A stretch of DNA of 19,782 nt from the NCBI GenBank assembly GCA_003538495.1, contig DPSD01000031.1:1635-21416 (forward strand), written 5' to 3'. This DNA comes from Accumulibacter sp. (GTDB lineage Bacteria; Pseudomonadota; Gammaproteobacteria; Burkholderiales; Rhodocyclaceae). Positions 7,347 to 13,691 of the stretch are shown piece after piece (the first letter of the stretch is position 1; every line of letters starts with the position of its first letter). The position numbers and the translations under genes were made by a program. Under the pieces are notes generated by a model that saw nothing but the letters and a program-made list of their open reading frames with translations, was not told where the DNA came from and ran no database searches.

Positions 7347-8381
7347 ATGCAGTTTTCCATCCCGCCAACCGCCGCCGTCCCCGCGCTGCAGGCGCGAATC
7401 GACGGCAAGACCAAGCCACCCGGTTCGCTGGGCCAACTCGAACGCCTGGCCATGCAGATCGGCCAGGTGCAGCAGTCGTTGACGCCGGCTCTCGATCGCC
7501 CGCATCTGCTGGTCTTCGCCGGCGATCACGGTGCCGCCCGCGCCGGCGTTTCGGCGTATCCGCAGGAAGTGACCTGGCAGATGGTCGAGAACTTCCTCGC
7601 CGGCGGAGCCGCGATCAACGTCTTCGCCCGCCACAACGGCCTGCGGCTACAGGTCATCGACGCCGGCGTGGCGCACGATTTCGGCGTCCGCCAGGGTCTG
7701 GTCGACGCCAAGATCGCCCACGGCACGCGCAACTACCTCGAACAGGCGGCAATGAGTTCGCACCAACGCGACACCGCGCTGGCGCGGGGCGCAGCGATCG
7801 CCCGCCAACTGGCCGACGACGGCTGCCGGGTGCTCGGCTTCGGCGAAATGGGAATCGGCAATACCGCCGCCGCAACGCTGCTGACGCACCACCTGACCGG
7901 CACGCCGCTGGCCGACTGCGTCGGTCGTGGCACCGGCCTGGACGACGCCGGCCTGGCGCGCAAGCAGGCGCTGCTGGCGCAGGCGGCACGGCGCGCGGCG
8001 CTGCCCGCCGACGCGGACCCGCTGACCGTCCTTGCCGAGTTCGGCGGCTTCGAGATCGCGATGATCGCTGGCGCGATGCTCGCCGCCGCCGAACGCCGCC
8101 TGCTGCTGCTGGTCGACGGCTTCATCGTCACCGCCGCGCTGCTGGTCGCTGCCGGCGTGGCGCCGAACATCCGCGATTACTGCGTCTTCTGCCACCGCTC
8201 GGCCGAAGCGGGGCATCTGGCCCAACTGCGCGCCCTGCTCGCCGAGCCGCTGCTCGACCTCGGGCTGCGCCTCGGCGAAGGAACCGGTGCGGCGCTGGCC
8301 TGGCCGCTGGTCCGCGCCGCCGCCGCTTTCCTCAACGAAATGGCCAGCTTCGAATCGGCCGGCGTCAGCGAGCAAATCTGA
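7347..8381 (+). CDS. cobT: Nicotinate-nucleotide:dimethylbenzimidazole phosphoribosyltransferase
   Basis: A 344-residue CobT enzyme that makes alpha-ribazole phosphate from nicotinate mononucleotide and the lower-ligand base, activating it for CobS. Motifs in order: [12 protein letters not shown] at about 21-32, [27 protein letters not shown] near 54-80, [13 protein letters not shown] at about 164-176, VGRGTGLDD at about 192-200, [10 protein letters not shown] near 257-266, and the catalytic glutamate E311 in [18 protein letters not shown] 7347 is preceded by GGGGAT and gives the family N terminus, so the upstream in-frame extension to 7230 is rejected. In related genomes cobS usually follows, but here a 303-base gap and an unrelated gene come next. 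Confidence 0.95.
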   Translation: MQFSIPPTAAVPALQARIDGKTKPPGSLGQLERLAMQIGQVQQSLTPALDRPHLLVFAGDHGAARAGVSAYPQEVTWQMVENFLAGGAAINVFARHNGLRLQVIDAGVAHDFGVRQGLVDAKIAHGTRNYLEQAAMSSHQRDTALARGAAIARQLADDGCRVLGFGEMGIGNTAAATLLTHHLTGTPLADCVGRGTGLDDAGLARKQALLAQAARRAALPADADPLTVLAEFGGFEIAMIAGAMLAAAERRLLLLVDGFIVTAALLVAAGVAPNIRDYCVFCHRSAEAGHLAQLRALLAEPLLDLGLRLGEGTGAALAWPLVRAAAAFLNEMASFESAGVSEQI

Positions 8382-8684
8382 CGCCAAGCGGATCGTGCAA
8401 CCGCTGTGCGCGGCGGTCCGAGCCGGATCCGAACGTCCTCGTCGGGCTGGTGTACAGGCCGCGCCGGGACCGCTATATTCTCCCACGCGGCCGCGCGGCT
8501 CGCTCAAAGCGGCGTGCGTACGGCACTACCGGCCGACGCCCGGCGATCGGCGGATCGAGCCGACCGCAGCGGGCCTGGGGAAGTGTGCAGGCCAGACTCA
8601 ATCTCGCTCGCAGGACCGGTGGCCTTGCTTCCCCACCCAAGCTGTCAGCGGCGCCCCGAAAACCATCACCCCTCTGGAGCGGAC
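8382..8684. other. 303-base gap with candidate ybjQ promoter and long leader
   Basis: No supported gene is seen. A plus-strand promoter candidate has TGTACA at 8451-8456, a 17-base spacer and TATATT at 8474-8479. If used, it would give a leader of about 200 bases before the YbjQ-family gene. Short inverted repeats such as AGCGG/CCGCT just after the cobT stop and TCGGC/GCCGA near 8550 are too small to call a terminator or riboswitch. No sequence resembling a B12 box was noticed. Confidence 0.4.
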
Positions 8685-9005
8685 ATGCAAGTCACTACCA
8701 CGCACCACATCGAAGGCAGGAAGATCACCCGCTACTACGGCGTCGTCGCCGGCGAAGCGATCCTCGGCGCCAACCTTTTCAAGGATCTCTTCGCCGGCAT
8801 CCGTGATCTGGTCGGCGGCAGGTCGGCGACCTACGAGAAAGAACTGCAGCGAGCGCGCGACATTGCGCTCCAGGAACTCCTGCAGCGCGCCCAGGAGTTG
8901 GGTGCCAACGCCGTCGTCGGGGTGGACCTCGACTACCAGGTTCTGGGCCAGAGCAACGGCATGCTGATGGTCTCGGCCAGCGGCACCGCCGTGCTGGTCG
9001 AGTAG
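8685..9005 (+). CDS. YbjQ/UPF0145-family protein
   Basis: A 106-residue protein that matches the YbjQ (UPF0145, DUF74) family. It has the N-terminal [51 protein letters not shown], then [31 protein letters not shown], and a C-terminal [11 protein letters not shown] strand. Length and motif order are those of the family, which forms compact multimers and is often called heavy-metal-binding by annotation, without firm biochemistry. No signal peptide or membrane segment is present, so it is cytoplasmic. The ATG at 8685 has TGGAG 5 nt upstream. Earlier in-frame codons are unsupported. It appears monocistronic and faces the next gene tail to tail. Confidence 0.9.
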   Translation: MQVTTTHHIEGRKITRYYGVVAGEAILGANLFKDLFAGIRDLVGGRSATYEKELQRARDIALQELLQRAQELGANAVVGVDLDYQVLGQSNGMLMVSASGTAVLVE

Positions 9006-9059
9006 CGGCGCCAGTTCCCGCCGGAGCATTGGCCCGGCCAAGGCTGGTCGAGACGCGAA

Positions 9060-9464
9060 CTACTTGCCGATCCCGGAAGTTGGGCCGACTTCCTTGCCGA
9101 TCTGTTCAAACTCCGGGCGAATCCGGCTGGCGCCGCGATAACGTGGCTGGATGTGCGCTTCCGGTGTCGGCGGCACATCGCGCGGCAGCACCGGAGCCAC
9201 CAAAGCGGGTGGAGCGGGCGCAAAGCGCTGGCCATAGTTGCGCTCGTAGCGATCGAGAAAACGTCTCATCTGCTCGTAGTCCTGGCAGTTCAGCGGCGAG
9301 AGGCAGCGCCCGAACGCGTCGTAAGCGAACGGTGGCGGGAATGCCGCACCGTAGGGCGAAAACCAGGGCCCGGTGACCACGTCGCCACGGATGGCGAAGT
9401 TTCCCGCCAAGGCCTGGCCAGCCATCAAGGCAACTACCGCGGCGAGGAACAGTGGCGTGCGCAT
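9060..9464 (-). CDS. Secreted protein of unknown function
   Basis: A 134-residue protein I do not recognise. It has a clear signal peptide (MRTPLFLAAVVALMAGQALA, probable cleavage before GNFA). The mature protein is rich in proline and aromatic residues: a segment with PWFSPYGAAFPPPFAYDAFG, two cysteines seven residues apart in CLSPLNC that could form a disulphide, a charged helix MRRFLDRYERNYG, then a proline-rich PAPPALVAPVLPRDVPPTP tail. It is probably periplasmic. The ATG at 9464 starts the signal peptide; the extension to 9506 is not needed. No ribosome binding site is seen, and a TGC-TACACT -10-like element ends 7 nt upstream, so the message may be leaderless. Confidence 0.7.
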   Translation of the reverse strand: MRTPLFLAAVVALMAGQALAGNFAIRGDVVTGPWFSPYGAAFPPPFAYDAFGRCLSPLNCQDYEQMRRFLDRYERNYGQRFAPAPPALVAPVLPRDVPPTPEAHIQPRYRGASRIRPEFEQIGKEVGPTSGIGK

Positions 9465-9471
9465 GACGGCG

Positions 9472-9480
9472 AGTGTAGCA
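9472..9480 (-). promoter_or_regulatory. Candidate extended -10, leaderless spacing, secreted protein gene
   Basis: TGC-TACACT on the minus strand ends exactly 7 nt before the ATG at 9464. The -35 region shows no match. The arrangement copies that of cobU in sequence pattern and spacing, which strengthens both calls. Confidence 0.4.
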
Positions 9481-9701
9481 CTTCCGGAGAGCGCGACAGG
9501 CAGCACCCCGGCAGCAGAGTAGCGGCTCGCCGGCGATCAGCCCCTGGCGCGGCACTGACAAATTCATCCGGCGTTCGCGACAAAACGCACAGACTTCCTC
9601 CGACGCAGACCACAGTATCAACTGTCGGCCTTCACCGCCCGTCAGCCACCTGTCCATGGCGCCCCAAGCGGTGACCACCCCCCGGAGCCTCGCGCCCTGC
9701 C

Positions 9702-10091
9702 ATGAAATGCCCTGGCTGTCGGTCGGAAGATGCCCGCCGTTCGCGGCGGCGCGGCCTGCGGGAAGGGATGGCCCTGCGCCTGAAGAAGCAGGCGCCATTC
9801 CGCTGCCTGGCGTGCGGAATGCGCTTCGTCGCGCGGATCGAGGACAGCGATGCCCCTGCTTCGTCGCATTACGTATCCATTGCCGACCTCCTTGGCCTGC
9901 GCGGTTGGGCAAGACGGGTTTTTACCGACCACCTGATCCTGGGGGGCCTGGGGACCGCCCTGCTGGTGACGCTGATTGGCCTGTTCTTCGCCGTCGCTCT
10001 TGGCTGGATACAACCGCGCTTCCTGCTTCCGGAAGCCAACCCGGAGCGCCTGCACTGGCCGATGGGCACCAGCAGCAAGCCACCACGGTGA
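9702..10091 (+). CDS. Small zinc-ribbon membrane protein of unknown function
   Basis: A 129-residue protein with a four-cysteine zinc ribbon at its N terminus: CPGC at residues 3-6 and CLAC at 35-38, separated by a strongly basic segment (RRSRRRGLREGMALRLKK). A single transmembrane helix follows at about 78-102 (LILGGLGTALLVTLIGLFFAVALGW). The layout suggests a cytoplasmic metal-binding head anchored in the inner membrane. I do not recognise a named family and assign no function. No ribosome binding site is clear before the ATG. The stop codon lies inside the left arm of a strong inverted repeat. Coding support comes from the coherent domain layout rather than from known relatives. Confidence 0.65.
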   Translation: MKCPGCRSEDARRSRRRGLREGMALRLKKQAPFRCLACGMRFVARIEDSDAPASSHYVSIADLLGLRGWARRVFTDHLILGGLGTALLVTLIGLFFAVALGWIQPRFLLPEANPERLHWPMGTSSKPPR

Positions 10092-10120
10092 CACCTCGCT
10101 GAGCGACGGGGTCACCGTGG
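10083..10120 (+). terminator. Strong inverted repeat over the stop codon of the zinc-ribbon gene
   Basis: CCACGGTGAC at 10083-10092 pairs perfectly with GTCACCGTGG at 10111-10120. The 18-base loop itself contains TCGC-TGA-GCGA. The left arm includes the TGA stop of the upstream gene. No T-run follows, so it is not a canonical intrinsic terminator. It may pause transcription, protect the 3' end or bind a protein. Confidence 0.4.
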
Positions 10121-10256
10121 CGGGCGCTGCGTGCTCGAGCCCGGCGCCGGTCGACAGCGCCGACGGCGGATCGAGTTGTCGCCCGGCGAAGCGAGTAGCG
10201 AGCGCCTGCGGGCTACCTTTGTCGCAAGAACAACGAATACTGCAGCGCAGCAATTG

Positions 10257-10288
10257 TTGACTGGCGCGCCGTCGATCGGTGCTAGAAT
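10257..10288 (+). promoter_or_regulatory. Candidate promoter of the alanine-rich lipoprotein gene
   Basis: An extended -10 element TGC-TAGAAT lies at 10280-10288. A TTGACT box at 10257-10262 is a good -35 match, but the 20-base spacer is longer than usual, so the extended -10 may be the main determinant. The predicted leader is about 80 bases. Confidence 0.5.
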
Positions 10289-10372
10289 TCCGGCCTGATC
10301 GAAATGCAAGCCGGTCAACCATTCTGCTCTTGGCTCGTTGTAGTCATTCCATTGTCGATAAGGAACTCCAAT

Positions 10373-10684
10373 ATGAAACAATCCCTGCTCGTTGCTGCGC
10401 TGCTCGCCCTTGCTCTTACCGCCTGTGGCAAGAAGGAAGAAGCTAAACCGGTTGCTGCGCCCGCTCCGGCCGCAGCTCCTGCCGAAGCCGCCAAGCCAGC
10501 CGAAACCGCTCCTGCCGCCGCTCCGGCGGATGCTGCCAAGCCGGCCGACGCCGCCGCTCCTGCTGCCGCTCCCGCCGATGCCGCCAAGCCGATGGACGCT
10601 GCTGCCATGGACAAGGCCAAGGACGTCGCTGGCGCTGCCGCCCAGGGCGCTGCCGACGCTGCCAAGGACGCAATGAAGAAGTAA
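10373..10684 (+). CDS. Alanine/proline/lysine-rich small lipoprotein
   Basis: A 103-residue lipoprotein. The signal sequence ends in the lipobox LTAC with the lipidated cysteine at residue 18, followed by GKKEE, so outer-membrane sorting is likely because no aspartate follows the cysteine. The rest is low complexity: the module PAAAPA(E/D)AAKP occurs three times, at about 32-42, 47-57 and 63-73, followed by an alanine-rich amphipathic stretch ending in KDAMKK. Such a chain probably spans part of the periplasm or associates with peptidoglycan, but no function can be assigned. The ATG at 10373 has AAGGA upstream, which excludes the earlier in-frame codon. It is monocistronic, with its own promoter and a very strong terminator, which suggests high expression. 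Confidence 0.82.
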   Translation: MKQSLLVAALLALALTACGKKEEAKPVAAPAPAAAPAEAAKPAETAPAAAPADAAKPADAAAPAAAPADAAKPMDAAAMDKAKDVAGAAAQGAADAAKDAMKK

Positions 10685-10700
10685 TCCTCGCGAGCACCAG

Positions 10701-10731
10701 AAAAAAACCGGCGCAAGCCGGTTTTTTTTTT
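10701..10731. terminator. Bidirectional intrinsic terminator
   Basis: CCGGC at 10708-10712 and GCCGG at 10717-10721 form a stem with a GCAA tetraloop, extended by flanking A/T pairs. Ten T residues follow on the plus strand (10722-10731), and seven A residues precede (10701-10707), giving a T-run on the minus strand. It can end both the lipoprotein transcript and the dapA-bamC-MBL transcript coming from the right. Confidence 0.93.
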
Positions 10732-10740
10732 CGAAGCCGC

Positions 10741-11508
10741 TCAGCGCAGTTGCCGCCAGCCGAAACCACCCTCCTGGTCGGCGACGCCAATCCACTCGTC
10801 GCGACAACCCAGCGCTGAGGCGAGCGCCCTGGCCGCCAGGTCCGGCCGGTTGTTCTCGTGACTGAGGTGTGCCGCAACCAGATGTTGCAGGCGGGCGGTA
10901 TCGACCTGACGCAGCAGCATCGCCGCCTGGCCATTTTCAAGGTGGCCGAAGCGCCCGCCGATCCGCTGTTTCAGCGCCGCCGGATAGCGCGACGCGGCGA
11001 GCAACGCGTGATCGTGATTGCACTCGAGCACCAGCGCGTCGCAGGCGCGCAGGACGTCAACGATATGCGGCGTGATCGACCCGGTATCGGTCAGCACACC
11101 AAGGCGGTGCTGACCGTCGGCAAACGCGTACTGCACCGGTTCACGCGCGTCGTGCGGAACCGGAAAGGGCGTCACTTCAAGCTTGCCAATCGCAAAGGGC
11201 GTGTGACCGTCGATCAACCGGCAATCAGGCAGGGCAGCAACGCCACGCGAAGCAACGGCATGCGTGCCGTGGGTGAGATAGACCGGGAGGCGATGACGGC
11301 GGGCGAAAGCGAAGACACCCCCGACATGGTCCCCATGTTCATGGGTAACCAGTACCGCGGCCAGTTCATCGGGAGCAGCACCAAGTCTGGCCAGCCTGGC
11401 GGTCGCCATCCTGGTCGAAAAACCACAGTCCACCATGACCTTGGTGTCGCCGGCATCGACAATCAGGGCGTTGCCCTGACTGCCACTGCCGAGCGATGCG
11501 AAACGCAT
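10741..11508 (-). CDS. MBL-fold metallohydrolase, YycJ/WalJ type
   Basis: A 255-residue metallo-beta-lactamase-fold hydrolase. Metal ligands are visible in THEHGDH (H56, H58, D60, H61), with later ligand motifs PHDA, LTDTGSIT, LECNHD and LSHEN. The N-terminal MRFASLGSGSQGNALIV is characteristic of the YycJ (WalJ) group, proposed to act on DNA or nucleotides in the cytoplasm; the substrate here is not known. ATG 11508 overlaps the bamC stop in TGATG, indicating translational coupling. A GTG three bases earlier is possible. It is the last gene of the dapA-bamC operon, ending 10 bases before a strong terminator. Confidence 0.9.
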   Translation of the reverse strand: MRFASLGSGSQGNALIVDAGDTKVMVDCGFSTRMATARLARLGAAPDELAAVLVTHEHGDHVGGVFAFARRHRLPVYLTHGTHAVASRGVAALPDCRLIDGHTPFAIGKLEVTPFPVPHDAREPVQYAFADGQHRLGVLTDTGSITPHIVDVLRACDALVLECNHDHALLAASRYPAALKQRIGGRFGHLENGQAAMLLRQVDTARLQHLVAAHLSHENNRPDLAARALASALGCRDEWIGVADQEGGFGWRQLR

Positions 11509-12671
11509 CACTTCAACTGATCGTAGAGCAAATTGAGAATCTTCTTCGAGGTCTCGGACCGGTCAACGCCGCCCTCCACCGTAAGCACCTGAACGGTCGA
11601 CTGAGGACCGGAATCCTTGACGAAGATACGGTACTGGATCTTCTGTTTGTCGCTGGAGCTTCCCTTGAAGGGATTCAGCCTGGCAAAGAAGCCGTCTTCC
11701 TGCTTCTCATTGTCGACTTCCGGATCGACATAGCGGACGAAGTACAGGCCCCTTGAGCGATCCCGGTCAACGACGGTGAAGCCGACACGATCGAGCGCCA
11801 GGCCGACGCGCCGCCAGGCCCGATCGAAGGGCTCGTCCACATCCAGGGTGCCGGCGCCGTCGGCGCCGCGCGACAGCTTTGCTCGCTCGAGTGGTTTTTG
11901 CTTGGCTTCCTGCAGCGCTGCGGTGGCACGCTTCTCGTCACTGCCCAGGCGAATCATCAGACGACGCAGCATCTCGGCTTCAAGCTCCGGATCCGCCGGA
12001 CGCGGCTGCCACTTGGTCTGATCCTTGCCTTCGGAAATGAAGATCTCGTACATCCCGCGATGGCTGATGAAGATGTCGGTCGTCCCCGGCGTAGTCCCCG
12101 GTTCCAGGCGCGTCCGGAACTTGTCGCGCTCGGCAGTCGAGTAGACCGAGTCGATGACCTTGCCGAGGATGTTGCGGATGAAATCCTGCGGGATCTTGGC
12201 ACGGTTTTCCGCCCAGTCCGTTTCCATCACGCCGGCGTCCGGCAACTCCAGCTTGATCAGAAAACCGGTCTCCTGCCAGAAGTCCTTGACCGGCCCCCAG
12301 AACTTGTCTGGCGTGCCCTTGACGACCAGCCAGCGTTCGTTGCCCGCGCGCTCGATACGGGCGTTGTCAACCTCCGGCAGGACATCGCTCTTTTGCTGTG
12401 CCCTGGCCTGTGGCGAGCGCTCGGCGGCGTACGCCGAGTAGGTGGCGGTGCCCTTGCCGCCACCGGTCTCGGGAACCGCATAACGGTCATCGCGCGTCGG
12501 CGAGGTCAGGTCGGGAGGTATCTCGAGCGTCGGCACCCGGTTGGCGGACGCCGACTTGTAGTCGATCTTCTTGGATTCCAGCACCGACCCACTGCAGGCG
12601 CCAAGCAACACCGGCAGCACGATGACGGTAAGTCGGCAGCGCGAAACGACCGGACTCATGGGCCTGCCCAT
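11508..12671 (-). CDS. bamC: Outer-membrane assembly lipoprotein BamC (NlpB)
   Basis: A 387-residue lipoprotein of the BamC/NlpB family, an accessory subunit of the BAM complex that inserts beta-barrel proteins in the outer membrane. The signal peptide ends in the lipobox LLGAC, with the lipidated cysteine at residue 26. It is followed by the unstructured N-terminal segment with LEIPPDLTSPTRDDRYAVP, which in E. coli BamC contacts BamD. Two helix-grip domains follow: one around RWLVVKGTPDKFWGPVKDFWQETGF, the other around EPFDRAWRRVGLALDRVGFTVVDRDRSRGLYFVRYVDPE. It is about 40 residues longer than the E. coli protein. ATG 12671 abuts the dapA stop; ATG 12659 is an alternative that keeps the signal peptide. 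The dapA-bamC order is widely conserved in gamma- and betaproteobacteria. Confidence 0.93.
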   Translation of the reverse strand: MGRPMSPVVSRCRLTVIVLPVLLGACSGSVLESKKIDYKSASANRVPTLEIPPDLTSPTRDDRYAVPETGGGKGTATYSAYAAERSPQARAQQKSDVLPEVDNARIERAGNERWLVVKGTPDKFWGPVKDFWQETGFLIKLELPDAGVMETDWAENRAKIPQDFIRNILGKVIDSVYSTAERDKFRTRLEPGTTPGTTDIFISHRGMYEIFISEGKDQTKWQPRPADPELEAEMLRRLMIRLGSDEKRATAALQEAKQKPLERAKLSRGADGAGTLDVDEPFDRAWRRVGLALDRVGFTVVDRDRSRGLYFVRYVDPEVDNEKQEDGFFARLNPFKGSSSDKQKIQYRIFVKDSGPQSTVQVLTVEGGVDRSETSKKILNLLYDQLK

Positions 12672-13556
12672 TCAGGCGACCAGGCCAGCCTGGCGCATCG
12701 CGGCACGGACCTGCGCGTGACAATCCGCCGACAGCGGCGTCAGTGGCAGTCGCAAACCGCTCTCGATCAGGCCCAGCTGCTGGCACGCCCACTTGACGGG
12801 AATCGGGTTCGCCTCGCAGAACAGCTGGCGGTGCAGCCCGAGCAGGCGAGCATGCAGCTCGCGCGCGACGACCGCGTTGCCATTGAGTGCCGCCACGCAC
12901 ATTTCGTGCATCAACCGCGGCGCGACATTGGCGACCACCGAGATGTCGCCCTTGGCACCCATCAGGATCAACGCACAGGCACTCGCGTCATCGCCGCTGT
13001 AAACGGCAAAACCATCCGGGGCACGAGCGATCAGGTCGGTGCCGCGCTCGATGTTGCCGGTGGCATCCTTGATCCCGACAATGTTGGGTATTTCCGCCAG
13101 CCGCAGCGCGGTATCGTTGGCCATATCGGCGACCGTCCGGCCCGGCACGTTGTACAGGATGACGGGGATGTCGACCGCTTCGGCAATCGCCTTGAAATGG
13201 CGATAGAGGCCTTCCTGCGTCGGCTTGTTGTAATAGGGGACCACCGACAGCGCCGCGTTGGCGCCGGCCTTTCTGGCGAAACGGGTCAGCGCGATCGCTT
13301 CGGCAGTCGAATTGGCGCCGGTGCCGGCGATTACCGGGATCCGGCCTGCCGCCTGATCGACGGTGACCCGGATCAGTTCGCAGTGTTCGTCGACGTTGAC
13401 CGTCGGCGACTCGCCGGTGGTGCCGACGATCACGATGGCGTCGGTTCCTTCCTGCACGTGAAAATCGACCAGCCGGCGCAGACCGGGCAGGTCCAGGCTT
13501 CCGTCCTCGTGCATCGGGGTAACGATCGCGACGATCGATCCAGTAATCATGGTCAT
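12672..13556 (-). CDS. dapA: 4-hydroxy-tetrahydrodipicolinate synthase
   Basis: A 294-residue DapA that condenses pyruvate with aspartate semialdehyde, the first committed step to diaminopimelate and lysine, and hence to peptidoglycan. Catalytic residues are visible: the Schiff-base lysine K163 in GIKDATGN, tyrosine Y135 in LYNVPGRT, and the threonine pair T46/T47 in VGTTGES, with the [12 protein letters not shown] loop near 108-118. The start is ATG 13556 ([15 protein letters not shown]); a second ATG at 13550 is equally usual for the family. No strong ribosome binding site is seen. It is the first gene of the operon with bamC and the MBL hydrolase, preceded by its own promoter and a leader with a hairpin. 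Confidence 0.96.
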   Translation of the reverse strand: MTMITGSIVAIVTPMHEDGSLDLPGLRRLVDFHVQEGTDAIVIVGTTGESPTVNVDEHCELIRVTVDQAAGRIPVIAGTGANSTAEAIALTRFARKAGANAALSVVPYYNKPTQEGLYRHFKAIAEAVDIPVILYNVPGRTVADMANDTALRLAEIPNIVGIKDATGNIERGTDLIARAPDGFAVYSGDDASACALILMGAKGDISVVANVAPRLMHEMCVAALNGNAVVARELHARLLGLHRQLFCEANPIPVKWACQQLGLIESGLRLPLTPLSADCHAQVRAAMRQAGLVA

Positions 13557-13575
13557 GGGTAGGCGCCCGTGAATA

Positions 13576-13641
13576 GGCCGAAAGGCTTCGGCCATGCAAT
13601 GTCAAGCTTGGAATTTTAACCGAAGCCGGGTGCCTTGACCA
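13576..13641 (-). promoter_or_regulatory. Candidate dapA promoter and leader hairpin
   Basis: On the minus strand TGGTCA (13641-13636, four of six matches to the -35 consensus) and TAAAAT (13618-13613) are separated by 17 bases, a good sigma70-type promoter. The leader of about 50 bases contains GGCCGAA-GCCT-TTCGGCC (13593-13576), a perfect 7-bp hairpin ending 19 bases before the start codon. A TTGACA at 13605-13600 has no -10 at proper distance. Confidence 0.5.
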
Positions 13642-13691
13642 TGCCGGTGAGCGAAGAATGGTAAGGGCTGAAGACGGTGAAACGAACGGCC

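Noticed and set aside
7124..8806. 560-codon plus-strand frame across cobT
   Set aside because: Arginine-rich out-of-frame reading of cobT, which has complete catalytic motifs in its own frame.
9612..9625. ACAGT-ATCA-ACTGT inverted repeat in the 9465-9701 gap
   Set aside because: Only 5-bp arms and not positioned at a recognisable promoter; not distinguishable from chance.
13543..13556. ATGACCATGATTAC at the dapA start, identical to the start of E. coli lacZ and cloning-vector alpha fragments
   Set aside because: The frame continues as a normal DapA N terminus ([12 protein letters not shown]); coincidence, not vector contamination.
11898..13562. 554-codon plus-strand frame antisense to bamC and dapA
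   Set aside because: No recognisable domain; both genes on the other strand are full-length with catalytic or lipobox motifs.
13600..13605. TTGACA on the minus strand upstream of dapA
   Set aside because: No -10 box at 16-18 bases; the nearest TATTCA is 24 bases away, so the TGGTCA/TAAAAT pair is preferred.
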